Assembly: GCA_026996935.1 (NCBI GenBank)
Contig: JALWJW010000193.1
Span: 1 to 16,032, forward strand
Reading direction: 5' to 3'
Length of the DNA: 16,032 nt
DNA from: Hyphomicrobiales bacterium
GTDB taxonomy: Bacteria > Pseudomonadota > Alphaproteobacteria > Rhizobiales > Aestuariivirgaceae
Shown here: positions 1 to 7,857 of the stretch, in pieces
Numbering within the stretch: position 1 is the stretch's first letter
Layout of the letters: each line of letters opens with the position of its first letter
Position numbers and translations under genes: made by a program
The notes under the pieces: generated by a model
The model's database searches: none
What the model saw: the letters and a program-made list of their open reading frames with translations, nothing else
What the model was told of the DNA's origin: nothing

Positions 1-1
1 T

Positions 2-1300
2 GCAATAGAACTCAACTCCAAGCATTTTGAAAGCTATGACCATCGAGGTTGGGCCTATTTTCAGGCAGGCGACCATAAACGCGCCATGGCTGATTTTAAC
101 CAGGCTATAAAACTCAATCCGAATTATGCCCGTCCGTATAATCATCGAGGCGTTATTTTATCTCATGCCGGAAAACGCCAGCAAGCCATTAAAGCGTTCA
201 CCAAAGCCTTGAGTCTGAATCCAAAATATGTCGGGGCGCTGTCAAATCGCGCGGTTGATTATCGGGTATTAAAACAATACGCCCAAGCCCATGAAGATTT
301 GAAAAAAGCGATCTTTCTTGATCCCAAAAACTCCATTGTCCGCCACAATCTGGGGCGATTGTTAATGGATGAGGGAAAGTACAAACAAGCTATTGCGCAA
401 TTTGATGAGGCAATAAAACTAAACCCTTATTACGGGATTGCTTATTATTATCGCGGCGATGCTTATGAAAAAAACGGGCAAAATGCCTATGCTCTGGCAG
501 ATTATAATAAAGCGGTGGAATTAATGCCCAAATACGCAAATGCCTATTATTATCGTGGGTATTTATTGGCCCAGTCAGGCAAGCACGAAAAAGCGATCAA
601 AGACTTTTCCACGGCCATAAGTTTGGGAAATGCTGATGATGCGGCCTATGTTTGGAGCAATCGCGGCATATCTTTGTATAAGATAAAGCAATACAAAAAG
701 GCCCAGTCCAGTCTTTTGGAGGCGATTAAATTCAATCCTAAAATAACCGATGCCCACCGTTATCTCGGTTTGACCTATAGCAAACTGAAAGCATATGAAC
801 TGGCGCTTAAAAGTCTGCAAACAGCCAACAAGCTTGCTCCTAAAGATCAGGGTGTTCTACTGGATTTAGGCAATGTTTATGGTGATATGAAGCAGACGGA
901 AAAAGCGATTGAAATCACTCAAAAAGTGCTCGACCTGAACCCGAAGAATCAGGACGCCATTTACAATCTTGCTTATTATTATGATGATCAAAAAAAATAT
1001 AACAAGGCGATTGGCCTTTTGGATCGTCTACTTAAATTAAACCCCAAAGACAGCGATGCTTTAAATTTGCGGGCATGGGATTTATATCTTTTAGGTAAAG
1101 ACCAACTTGCATTACCTGATGCTGAAAAAGCGGTAAAACTGGACCCGGATGTTGCTGAGTTTTTAGATACGCTTGCCCATATTTACGCTCGAACAGGTCG
1201 TAAACAAGAAGCCAAAAAGCTTTTTGAAAAAGCGCTGAAAATCAACCCGGAATTAAAAACGGCAAATGAAGGCTTGAAAAAGCTGAAAGCTGAAAAATAA
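2..1300 (+). CDS. TPR repeat protein, 5'-truncated by window edge
   Basis: The frame is open from base 2, well before the first ATG at 86. The residues ahead of that ATG (AIELNSKHF..., ending GDHKRA) form a normal TPR, so the ATG at 86 is internal and the true start lies outside the window. I read twelve 34-residue units with the usual W/Y-L-G-Y-A-P positions; most begin with an A-I/V-x-L-NP-like motif, followed by a last helix ALKINPELK and a Lys-rich end. The seventh unit is two residues longer. TPR solenoids are protein-protein scaffolds, and Sel1-free arrays like this often serve envelope or secretion complexes. No catalytic domain, signal peptide or membrane segment is visible in this part, so partner and location cannot be given. 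It ends 18 bases from the convergent ABC-F gene, with no terminator between them. The TPR assignment is very sure; the function is unknown. Confidence 0.93.
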   Translation, partial: AIELNSKHFESYDHRGWAYFQAGDHKRAMADFNQAIKLNPNYARPYNHRGVILSHAGKRQQAIKAFTKALSLNPKYVGALSNRAVDYRVLKQYAQAHEDLKKAIFLDPKNSIVRHNLGRLLMDEGKYKQAIAQFDEAIKLNPYYGIAYYYRGDAYEKNGQNAYALADYNKAVELMPKYANAYYYRGYLLAQSGKHEKAIKDFSTAISLGNADDAAYVWSNRGISLYKIKQYKKAQSSLLEAIKFNPKITDAHRYLGLTYSKLKAYELALKSLQTANKLAPKDQGVLLDLGNVYGDMKQTEKAIEITQKVLDLNPKNQDAIYNLAYYYDDQKKYNKAIGLLDRLLKLNPKDSDALNLRAWDLYLLGKDQLALPDAEKAVKLDPDVAEFLDTLAHIYARTGRKQEAKKLFEKALKINPELKTANEGLKKLKAEK

Positions 1301-1318
1301 GTGCGTTCAACAACTGTC

Positions 1319-3223
1319 TTATAAGGATTTAAGGGCTTCAAGTTCTTCGCTTAGCGATAACCATTTATTTTCAGCCACTTCAATATCGCCCACAAGTTTC
1401 GCCCGAAGTTTTGAAAATTCTTCGGCTTGCTTGGGATCGTTCTTATATAGGGTGGGAACGGCTAAAGCGCGGTCGATAATCACTAACTTGTCTTGCAGTT
1501 TTTTTATTGCATTTTCAGCTTTTTGTACCTTGCTTTTCATGGGCAATAAGCTGTCCCGCGCCAGGGCGCGGTTTTTACGGTCTTGTTTTAAATCCGCTTG
1601 CGGCACGGTTTTTTTGCCACCACGTTCAGCAATTTTTTTCTGCTTACGCGCCAGCTTGGCATCTTCAAGAATGATACGGGTATAATCATCAAGATCACCG
1701 TCAAAAGGGTGCACGCCACCTTCGCGAATAAGCCATAAACGATCAACTGAGGTTTCAATTAAATGGCGATCGTGAGAGATCAGAATTACCGCGCCTTCAA
1801 AACTGTTGATCGCGTGGATCAAGGCTTCGCGTGCATCAACATCAAGGTGGTTGGTTGGTTCATCGAGAACCAGAATATGCGGCCCGTGAAATGAGGCAAG
1901 AGCAAACAGCAGCCGTGCCTTTTCACCACCCGAAAGCTTGCCGCATTTAGTATCGGCATGTTCATGGCCAAACCCGTATTGCCCCAGTTTTGCCCGGCGC
2001 TGGGCCATGGTTTTGTCAGGCATTAGCTTGTTAAAGTAATCATAGGGCGTAAGCTCAGGGTCCAACTCATCCAACTGATGTTGGGCAAAGTACGCGACAT
2101 CAAGCTTTTTGTGATTGCGCATATGGCCTTCTTGCGGCTGCAAACGCCCACACAAAAGCTTGGCAAAGGTTGATTTACCGTTGCCATTTGCCCCCAGCAA
2201 AGCAATGCGGTCATCGCCATCAATACGTAAATTTATATCGCGTAGAATAGGCTTGTCCGGCTCATAGCCAACTGAAGCGTTTTCGAACCGTACCAACGGC
2301 GGATTGAGGATTTTTTCAGCTTTTGGAAAATGAAAACTGGCCGAACGCTCTTCAACAATATCGGCAATCGGTTGCAGCTTTGCCAGGGCTTTCAGGCGCG
2401 ATTGTGCCTGTGTTGCTTTATTTGCAGAAGCGCGAAAGCGATCGACAAAGGCCTGCATATGGCGGCGTTGATCGTCCTGCTTCTTTTTAAGCTTTAATTG
2501 CAGCGCCTGCTTTTCACGGCGCATGCGCTCAAAGTCATCATAATTGCCCTGATAATAGGTCAGTTTATGTTGATCTAAATGCACAATGCCCGTCACCGCT
2601 TCATTCAATAAGTCACGATCATGCGAGACGATCAGAACGGTATTGCGATAATTACGCAAATATTGCTTAAGCCAGATTACCCCTTCAAGGTCGAGATAGT
2701 TGGTTGGTTCATCAAGCAGCAAGACATCAGGCGCGGCAAACAATGCTGCCGCCAGGGCCACCCGCATGCGCCACCCGCCAGAAAGCGATGAACAACCTGC
2801 TTCTTGCTCGGTTTCTGAAAAACCAAGACCTGATAAAATTGTTGCCGCGCGTGAAGGGGCCGTGTGAGCATCAATATCACCCAATCGGGTGTGAATGTCG
2901 GCAATGCGCATCGGGTCCTGGGCAGTTTCAGCTTCGTCCATCAAGTCGGCACGCTCCAGGTCAGCCATCAACACGGTATCAAGCAAAGATGTATCACCTG
3001 AAGGAGCTTCTTGTGCAACAGTACCGATTTTTGCCCGTCGCGGAATAGAAATAGTACCTGTTTCGCTTTGCAATTTGCCCAGAATGAGTTTGAGCAGGGT
3101 GGATTTGCCAGTGCCGTTTCGCCCGACCAGACCAACTTTCTGGCCGTTTGGCAAAGCAACAGTCGCGTGATCGATCAATAAGCGTCCATCAACGCGGTAG
3201 GTTAGGTCATTAATATGCAGCAT
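1319..3223 (-). CDS. yheS: YheS-like ABC-F ATPase (ribosome-associated)
   Basis: This 634-residue protein has two ABC domains on one chain and no membrane segments, which is the ABC-F layout. Such proteins act on translating ribosomes, not in transport. Domain 1 has Walker A GRNGTGKS (34-41), signature LSGGW (147-151), Walker B LLLDEPTNYLD (168-178) and H-loop SHD (200-202). Domain 2 has GANGNGKS (344-351), LSGGE (430-434), LVLDEPTNHLD (451-461) and SHD (483-485). The interdomain linker (about 212-305) carries the charged RFRASANKATQAQSR helix of the YheS group. YFAQHQLDEL and FDGDLDDY in domain 2 also match YheS, and the length is close to that of E. coli YheS. A Lys/Glu-rich coiled coil ends the protein (about 555-632). 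The gene is downstream of, and on the same strand as, two J-domain genes, with a 108-base gap. The binding site before the ATG is weak. Uup is the main alternative, but the linker favours YheS. Confidence 0.9.
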   Translation of the reverse strand: MLHINDLTYRVDGRLLIDHATVALPNGQKVGLVGRNGTGKSTLLKLILGKLQSETGTISIPRRAKIGTVAQEAPSGDTSLLDTVLMADLERADLMDEAETAQDPMRIADIHTRLGDIDAHTAPSRAATILSGLGFSETEQEAGCSSLSGGWRMRVALAAALFAAPDVLLLDEPTNYLDLEGVIWLKQYLRNYRNTVLIVSHDRDLLNEAVTGIVHLDQHKLTYYQGNYDDFERMRREKQALQLKLKKKQDDQRRHMQAFVDRFRASANKATQAQSRLKALAKLQPIADIVEERSASFHFPKAEKILNPPLVRFENASVGYEPDKPILRDINLRIDGDDRIALLGANGNGKSTFAKLLCGRLQPQEGHMRNHKKLDVAYFAQHQLDELDPELTPYDYFNKLMPDKTMAQRRAKLGQYGFGHEHADTKCGKLSGGEKARLLFALASFHGPHILVLDEPTNHLDVDAREALIHAINSFEGAVILISHDRHLIETSVDRLWLIREGGVHPFDGDLDDYTRIILEDAKLARKQKKIAERGGKKTVPQADLKQDRKNRALARDSLLPMKSKVQKAENAIKKLQDKLVIIDRALAVPTLYKNDPKQAEEFSKLRAKLVGDIEVAENKWLSLSEELEALKSL

Positions 3224-3331
3224 ATCGCGAAAATATGGCCCAAAGGCCCCGTCTCAAAAAGGTATATATCGCGGCTATGGTTATCCTATGGAACAATAAG
3301 AGGCAAGAGTTAGCGCACAGGCAATATCGGT

Positions 3332-3793
3332 TTAGGCAACAATTTCGACCTGTTCGATCAAAGACAAATAAGCTTGCTCGACTAAATTGTGCATTTCGAG
3401 CGCATATTCAGCAATTTCTGGCGGCATTTCAACGTGTGTATAGCGCGCCGGGTGATAGCTGCGTGATAACTTCTTATATTGAGATTCGATCATCTGACTG
3501 TTTGCATCATGAGGAATGTTTAAAACTTTATAAGGATCAAAACCATTATCATTGTTGGGTGATAAAGCTTTTGCCGGTTTGCGTTGTTTTTCATTGGCTT
3601 CAACAATAGAAGATTTTGCAATAAGCTTATGATCGCCATTATGAGCAACAAAAACAGTAAATTTGCCATCCCCATTTAATGTCCGCAAAAGGTTGGATGT
3701 TTCAGGTATTATAAGTTTGCCATCAAGCTTGCGCCCGTCTGATAAAGTCATGGCAACTTGAATGTGCTTGACGCGTTCTTCTGAATTAAACAT
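3332..3793 (-). CDS. J-domain paralogue with degenerate HPA motif
   Basis: This 153-residue protein has two parts. Residues 1-65 form a small, probably beta-rich domain that I cannot name. It is shared with the upstream neighbour (MFNS at the start, RTLNG.GKF at 37-45). Residues 85-147 form a J-domain fold: FDPYKVLNIP opens helix I, and helix II runs into SYHPARY. The tripeptide that J proteins need to stimulate DnaK ATPase is HPD; here residues 114-116 are His-Pro-Ala, with Ala encoded by GCG at 3446-3448. By family rules it should be unable to activate Hsp70 in the normal way. It may be a J-like regulator, a partner of the neighbour, or a decaying copy, although the frame is intact and the helices remain. 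It lies 172 bases downstream of the intact paralogue and 108 bases upstream of the ABC-F gene, all on one strand. Confidence 0.85.
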   Translation of the reverse strand: MFNSEERVKHIQVAMTLSDGRKLDGKLIIPETSNLLRTLNGDGKFTVFVAHNGDHKLIAKSSIVEANEKQRKPAKALSPNNDNGFDPYKVLNIPHDANSQMIESQYKKLSRSYHPARYTHVEMPPEIAEYALEMHNLVEQAYLSLIEQVEIVA

Positions 3794-3926
3794 CTCATTT
3801 ACTCGCTTTTTTTCCGCCTTGGTTGATCACTACCATAAGCTGGCGATCTATCAGGCTGGTAAAAAGACAAAGCAAACAAAGTGTAAAAAAATAGAAATGA
3901 TAAACAAAATCATTACTAAATATTAT

Positions 3927-3960
3927 AGCCGTAAACGGACGAATTTTGGCCGTTATGGCT
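3927..3960 (-). repeat. Imperfect inverted repeat between the J-domain genes
   Basis: AGCCGTAAACGG (3927-3938) pairs with CCGTTATGGCT (3950-3960). The stem has 11 base pairs with one G:U pair and one bulged A, and the loop has 11 bases. It begins 5 bases past the stop codon of the upstream J gene. No T-run follows on the minus strand, so it is not a standard rho-independent terminator; an mRNA processing or stability hairpin is possible. Confidence 0.45.
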
Positions 3961-3965
3961 AGGCT

Positions 3966-4478
3966 TTACCCATTAACCGGTTGCTGAACAGGGGCCGCGG
4001 TGGGTGTCGTTCCTGTCTCAATTGATGCTTGGGCGTTTAGAATTTGGAAGGCTGCATTAATAAGGCGCGACATATTTTCGGCATATCTGGCCATTTCGGC
4101 AGGCAGTTCCGTATTAGCAAATCTGTCCGGGTGATACATTTTTGCACGGTCATGATAGGCCCGCTGGATCTCTTGAATGGGTGAACCGGGGGCGATTTTT
4201 AAAACCTGAAACGGATTGAATTCTTCATCACTGTCAGAAACCGCAGCCAGCTTTTTTACTTTAGGAATGTCGCTGGGCAGGGCTTCGGCAATCGCGCTTT
4301 TGCAAATAAAAGACTTTTGGCCATTGGAGAGTTCAAATTCAAGGAACTTACCTTCACCATTTAAGGTGCGCGGTAAATCAGAGTTCATTGCAATGATAAT
4401 ATTGCCATACTGGGAACGCCCATCATTAAATTTGATGATTGCTGGAATTGGCTTTGTTGCATCGGCTGAATTAAACAT
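3966..4478 (-). CDS. J-domain co-chaperone with N-terminal unknown domain
   Basis: This 170-residue protein has the same plan as the next gene downstream. Residues 1-66 are an unnamed small domain beginning MFNS and containing RTLNGEGKF (37-45). Residues 87-148 are a J domain, FNPFQVLKI through YHPDRF, with HPD intact at 116-118 and helices III-IV ending NAAFQILN. A Thr/Pro/Gln-rich tail of about 20 residues follows. An intact HPD predicts that it docks on DnaK and stimulates ATP hydrolysis; the N-terminal domain would choose the client. It lacks the Gly/Phe and zinc regions of DnaJ, so it is a class C J protein, probably cytosolic since no signal or membrane segment is seen. The ATG is preceded by GGGAA at a usable distance. 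A promoter-like TTGACA-N17-TACAAA lies about 100 bases upstream. Confidence 0.88.
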   Translation of the reverse strand: MFNSADATKPIPAIIKFNDGRSQYGNIIIAMNSDLPRTLNGEGKFLEFELSNGQKSFICKSAIAEALPSDIPKVKKLAAVSDSDEEFNPFQVLKIAPGSPIQEIQRAYHDRAKMYHPDRFANTELPAEMARYAENMSRLINAAFQILNAQASIETGTTPTAAPVQQPVNG

Positions 4479-4584
4479 AAATTTTTCCCAAATTGCTGAA
4501 CTGTTGACGGAACGTTATCAGCAGACAATTTCATTTAGGTAAACAAAACGGGAATTAAACAGCACATTATTCAGGGCTGGAAAA

Positions 4585-4613
4585 TTTGTAAATTTAGAGA
4601 ATTACAGTGTCAA
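4585..4613 (-). promoter_or_regulatory. Candidate promoter for the J-domain genes
   Basis: Read on the minus strand, TTGACA (4608-4613) is followed after exactly 17 bases by TACAAA (4585-4590). The -35 is a perfect consensus and the -10 matches 4 of 6. It would give a leader of about 100 bases before the J-domain start at 4478. This rests on sequence match only. Confidence 0.35.
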
Positions 4614-4673
4614 ACTGATGGAAATGGTTCATATTGCGTTCATCTTGGTTTTTGTATGCTTGATATATCCGGG

Positions 4674-4691
4674 GGGTGTGTTCTCACACCC
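4674..4691 (+). promoter_or_regulatory. 5'-leader hairpin upstream of the OmpA-repeat gene
   Basis: GGGTGTG (4674-4680), loop TTCT, CACACCC (4685-4691): a perfect 7-bp stem with a tetraloop, ending 43 bases before the chosen start at 4735. No T-run follows, so it is not a terminator. Its place in the leader of an abundant-type envelope protein suggests mRNA stabilisation or translational control. If translation began at the upstream ATG (4618), the hairpin would lie in coding sequence. Confidence 0.5.
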
Positions 4692-4734
4692 AAATCTTAC
4701 AGATTGTTACTTAAGTAAAAGGTGTTTTATCTCT

Positions 4735-7203
4735 ATGATGTTACAAAAAATTCGCTACGGGTTTGGGGCGCTTGTTTTAACGGGCCTTGTCTCAGGGTTT
4801 TCTTATTCTCCAATAGCCGCGCAAGCCGTGGTGAATCCTCAAGTCAGATCAGGGTTTGATAATTATACACCCCAACGTATTCGGTCCTTGCCTAATAATT
4901 CACTTTTGGCGCTGCACAGGCAATTGACACTTTTTGCAAATAAACGATCTTTGCCTGTGCAGGTGCGAAACGGTGCACGGCAAAAGCTTCCATTGGTTAA
5001 GGCTGAAATTAGAAGACGCGGTTTGCGTGTCAGTAATGGCGGCGGTGCCAACAATGGCGGTGCTAATAGTGGCGATATTTTAACCGTTCTGCACAATTAT
5101 CAAAACCCAAGAAGATTGAGCGATGCTCAATTGCGCCAGCGCTTAACCAAATTAGAACGGGTTATTGATGCCCGCGGGGTGAAAAAGAAATGGAAACGAT
5201 TAGCGCGAACTTATCGTGCTTCTGATCGGGCTGAATTACAGCGCCGTAGAGATGCCGCAGCCAATAATGGCAACAATGGCGGACAAAATGTTAGCAATCT
5301 GGCTGTTTTAAATGATCGTCGCCCTTTAAATTCACTCACCAGACAACAACTTCGGAATCGTATTTCCAAGTTGGAGCAGATTATACGTAATCCTAATTCA
5401 CGCCAACGTCACGTCTCAAAAGCGCGTAGAATGCGCCAGGATGCGCGCGTTGAATTGCGCCGCAGAAGCAATGCCAATGGCGGTAATACAAATAATGGTA
5501 ATACGGGCGCAAATGGTGCCAGTCTACTAGCCGTCTTAAATGACCAGCGTAATCCGCGTTCGCTAAATGATTCGCAATTGCTTGGCCGTATGACGCGGTT
5601 AGAACGCCTCATTGATGCGCGAGGGATTAAGAAAAAATTCAAACGCAAAGCCCGCTTAATGCGCGCGCGCGATCAGGCTGAACTGGATCGTCGGCGCGCA
5701 GGCGGTAACAGCGGGATAAGCACAGGAAATTACCCGGGAGATTTTTCTCGTGTGTTGAATGATCGACGTTCTTCACGCTCTTTAACTGATGCACAATTAT
5801 TGCGCCGCTTGTCAAAGCTTGAAAGGATTATTGATGCGAGAAATGTTTCACCGCGCTGGAAAAGACAAGCCCGCATTATGCGTGACCGTGACCGTAGGGA
5901 GCGCCAGCGCCGCCGTAATATCGGGCAGGGCCAACCACAAGGCCAACCTGCGGGCATAACATCTGTATTGAATGACCAGCGCTCATCACGCGCACTCAGT
6001 GATGCGCAATTATTACGTCGCATGGCTCGTCTTGAACGGTTGATCGATGCTTATGGTGTTTCCAGACGGTTAAAAGCCCAAGCCCGTTTAATGCGCAGCC
6101 GTGATCGGGCCGAATATGATCGTCGTCGTGGTTATTCCTCTGGTAATGGTTCGGCTGGCAATGGTAATCTGGATCGTATTTCAATTGTTCTTAACGATCG
6201 CCGTCCGGCACGAAATTTATCAGATAGTCAATTGCGCAGCAGGGTTGGCGAATTGCGCCGTCAGTTACGCCGTTCAGATATTGGGCAGAATACCCGCGCT
6301 CGCCTGTCTCGAAAACTGGCAAATGACCGCCGCGAGCTTCGCCGCCGAATAGCGGCTCAATATAATCCAAATAATGGTGGCTCTAATAATGGTGGCTATG
6401 GTCAGCCCTCGCAAGCTGGCGGTGATTTAGCGGCAATTGCTCAGCGTTTATTGAACGATTATCGCAGGGCAGACCAATTAAACAATCGCCAATTGCGTCG
6501 CCGTATTAAAGATGCGCGTAAAGTGTTGCTCTATGCGCCACTGCCACGCACTCAAATCAATCAGATTAAGCGTATGATTACCGCTGATCGGGCTGAAAAA
6601 CGCGCCCGCTTGTTTGCCGCACGTGAGCGCCGCCGTCAACAATTGGCTCAATTGCGTCAGCAAGGTCGCCTACGGTTTAATGTCGATCCAACAGTAAGAT
6701 TGCCACAAGGCAGCGATATTAGCGGCGCTGAGGCCAATGATCGTATGATCCGCCGCCAGTTTTTAGCAGGTGATGGCCGTTCATATGCCCGCAAATACAG
6801 CCGCGATGAACTTGTTCAACGTCCGGAATTGACCAGACGATTTGGTGGTATTGATATTGATACGATTAATTTTGGTTTCAATGAGTATTGGGTAAGAGAA
6901 GAAGAAGTTGACGAGCTTGACCGTATGGCCGTGACCATCGAACGCATTTTGGCTGCTCGCCCATATGAAGTGTTTCAGATTGAAGGTCATACAGATGCTG
7001 TTGGTTCGGATGCTTATAATCTTAAATTGTCACGCCAACGTGCGCGTGCGGTTAAAGATGCTTTGACCAAATATTATCTGATTCCGCCAAGCGCATTACT
7101 CACGGTTGGTTTGGGTGAAAGGTATTTGAAAATTCCAACCCAGCAAGCCGCAGCAGAAAACCGCCGTGTAACGGTAAGACGGGTTACGCCTTTGCTTCGC
7201 TAA
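4735..7203 (+). CDS. Exported Arg-rich repeat protein with OmpA domain
   Basis: I start this at ATG 4735 (822 residues) and not at the in-frame ATG 4618. AAAAGGTG lies about 10 bases upstream, and the start gives a clean signal peptide: KIR, a hydrophobic core, and cleavage after AQA at about residue 31. After a short lead region come seven repeats of about 59 residues, at about 114-172, 186-244, 262-321, 336-394, 408-465, 481-539 and 563-633. Each opens near LNDRR, continues SDAQLLRR and LERLIDARG, and ends near RDRAEL-RRR. Linkers are Asn/Gly-rich. The units are predicted helical and extremely basic, with about 19 Arg in the 59-residue fourth repeat. Residues about 709-819 form an OmpA C-terminal domain with GHTDAVGSDAYN, LSRQRA and NRRV, which binds peptidoglycan. 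The protein is therefore probably periplasmic or outer-membrane-associated and tied to the wall. What the repeats bind (LPS, nucleic acid or another acidic polymer) is unknown. Confidence 0.88.
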   Translation: MMLQKIRYGFGALVLTGLVSGFSYSPIAAQAVVNPQVRSGFDNYTPQRIRSLPNNSLLALHRQLTLFANKRSLPVQVRNGARQKLPLVKAEIRRRGLRVSNGGGANNGGANSGDILTVLHNYQNPRRLSDAQLRQRLTKLERVIDARGVKKKWKRLARTYRASDRAELQRRRDAAANNGNNGGQNVSNLAVLNDRRPLNSLTRQQLRNRISKLEQIIRNPNSRQRHVSKARRMRQDARVELRRRSNANGGNTNNGNTGANGASLLAVLNDQRNPRSLNDSQLLGRMTRLERLIDARGIKKKFKRKARLMRARDQAELDRRRAGGNSGISTGNYPGDFSRVLNDRRSSRSLTDAQLLRRLSKLERIIDARNVSPRWKRQARIMRDRDRRERQRRRNIGQGQPQGQPAGITSVLNDQRSSRALSDAQLLRRMARLERLIDAYGVSRRLKAQARLMRSRDRAEYDRRRGYSSGNGSAGNGNLDRISIVLNDRRPARNLSDSQLRSRVGELRRQLRRSDIGQNTRARLSRKLANDRRELRRRIAAQYNPNNGGSNNGGYGQPSQAGGDLAAIAQRLLNDYRRADQLNNRQLRRRIKDARKVLLYAPLPRTQINQIKRMITADRAEKRARLFAARERRRQQLAQLRQQGRLRFNVDPTVRLPQGSDISGAEANDRMIRRQFLAGDGRSYARKYSRDELVQRPELTRRFGGIDIDTINFGFNEYWVREEEVDELDRMAVTIERILAARPYEVFQIEGHTDAVGSDAYNLKLSRQRARAVKDALTKYYLIPPSALLTVGLGERYLKIPTQQAAAENRRVTVRRVTPLLR
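5074..6633 (+). repeat. Seven tandem coding repeats, Arg-rich module
   Basis: The modules lie at 5074-5250, 5290-5466, 5518-5697, 5740-5916, 5956-6129, 6175-6351 and 6421-6633, separated by Asn/Gly-rich linkers. Modules 1, 3, 4 and 5 are closest to each other (LERLIDA, KARLMR). Modules 2 and 6 diverge in the middle, and module 7 is longer and the most divergent. The DNA copies differ at many positions, so this is an old protein-level repeat, not a recent DNA duplication. Confidence 0.85.
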
Positions 7204-7231
7204 TTCGATAAACACCATAAACTTTATTAAG

Positions 7232-7261
7232 CGCTCGTTGCTTTTGTAACGAGCGTTTTTT
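7232..7261 (+). terminator. Rho-independent terminator after the OmpA-repeat gene
   Basis: CGCTCGTT (7232-7239) pairs perfectly with AACGAGCG (7248-7255) around an 8-base loop, followed by six T (7256-7261). It lies 28 bases after the stop codon and separates this gene from ndk. Confidence 0.9.
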
Positions 7262-7302
7262 GTATCTGATACGCTGTGGCATTTTGCATATTGTTTCTTT
7301 GC

Positions 7303-7331
7303 TTGTGGTTTTGCCCACTCAAGGGTATAAC
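7303..7331 (+). promoter_or_regulatory. Candidate ndk promoter
   Basis: TTGTGG (7303-7308), a 17-base spacer and TATAAC (7326-7331) predict a start near 7338 and a leader of about 40 bases. The -10 is good (5 of 6); the -35 keeps only TTG. It lies after a terminator and before a strong gene, which supports it. Confidence 0.4.
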
Positions 7332-7378
7332 CCGCCCAAACAATCATCCCTCATACCAAAATTTAAAGGAATAAGACC

Positions 7379-7801
7379 ATGGCGGTTCAACGCACTTTCT
7401 CTATGATTAAACCAGACGCAACAAAACGCAATCTAACAGGCAAAATCATTGCCAAATTTGAAGACGCTGGTCTTCGTGTTGTTGCTTCAAAGCGCGTCCA
7501 GTGGACAAAAGAACAAGCAGAAGAATTTTACGGTGTTCATAAAGATCGCCCTTTCTTCAACGACCTTGTTGAATTTATGATTTCTGGCCCAATTGTTCAC
7601 CAGGTACTTGAAGGTGAAGATGCTGTTGCAAAAAACCGTGAAATCATGGGCGCAACAAACCCTGCTGATGCCGAAGCTGGTACAATTCGTGCTGAATTTG
7701 CTGAAAGCATTGAAGCCAACTCGGTTCACGGCTCAGACAGCGAAGAAAATGCTGCAATTGAAATCGCTCAATGCTTTAGCGAAGACGAAATTGTTGGCTA
7801 A
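7379..7801 (+). CDS. ndk: Nucleoside diphosphate kinase
   Basis: Ndk moves the gamma phosphate of ATP to nucleoside diphosphates through a phospho-histidine, balancing cytosolic NTP and dNTP pools. The 140-residue product has the standard length and motifs: FSMIKPDAT at the start with nucleotide-binding Lys11, FYGVHKDRPFF at 50-60, the NREIMGATNP segment at 86-95, and NSVHGSDS with the catalytic His117. The start is firm: AAAGGA (7365-7370) lies 8 bases before the ATG, and the protein begins at the usual place. It has its own promoter-like site and follows a terminator. A YhhQ-family gene begins 56 bases downstream on the same strand with no terminator between, so the two may be co-transcribed. 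Confidence 0.98.
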   Translation: MAVQRTFSMIKPDATKRNLTGKIIAKFEDAGLRVVASKRVQWTKEQAEEFYGVHKDRPFFNDLVEFMISGPIVHQVLEGEDAVAKNREIMGATNPADAEAGTIRAEFAESIEANSVHGSDSEENAAIEIAQCFSEDEIVG

Positions 7802-7857
7802 GTTGGCTGATTAGGTCATCATTCATTATTGAACTGGGACTTGAATAGGGAACTGAA

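Noticed and set aside
1301..1318. A terminator between the TPR and ABC-F genes
   Set aside because: The 18-base gap has no inverted repeat or T-run.
3235..3609. 124-codon plus-strand ORF over the HPA J-domain gene
   Set aside because: It lies antisense to a gene with clear homology to its neighbour, has no ribosome binding site and no recognisable composition.
4618..4734. ATG 4618 as start of the OmpA-repeat protein
   Set aside because: The start at 4735 has AAAAGGTG and yields a standard signal peptide with an AQA cleavage site; the upstream extension crosses a perfect hairpin and has no ribosome binding site.
5074..6633. Tandem repeats as a CRISPR or satellite array
   Set aside because: The period is about 220 bases, copies are diverged at DNA level, and the repeats keep one coding frame, so they are protein modules.
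7802..7857. preQ1 riboswitch upstream of the yhhQ-like gene
   Set aside because: The 56-base gap shows no preQ1-type pseudoknot or the A-rich tail that pairs into its loop, and no expression platform hairpin.
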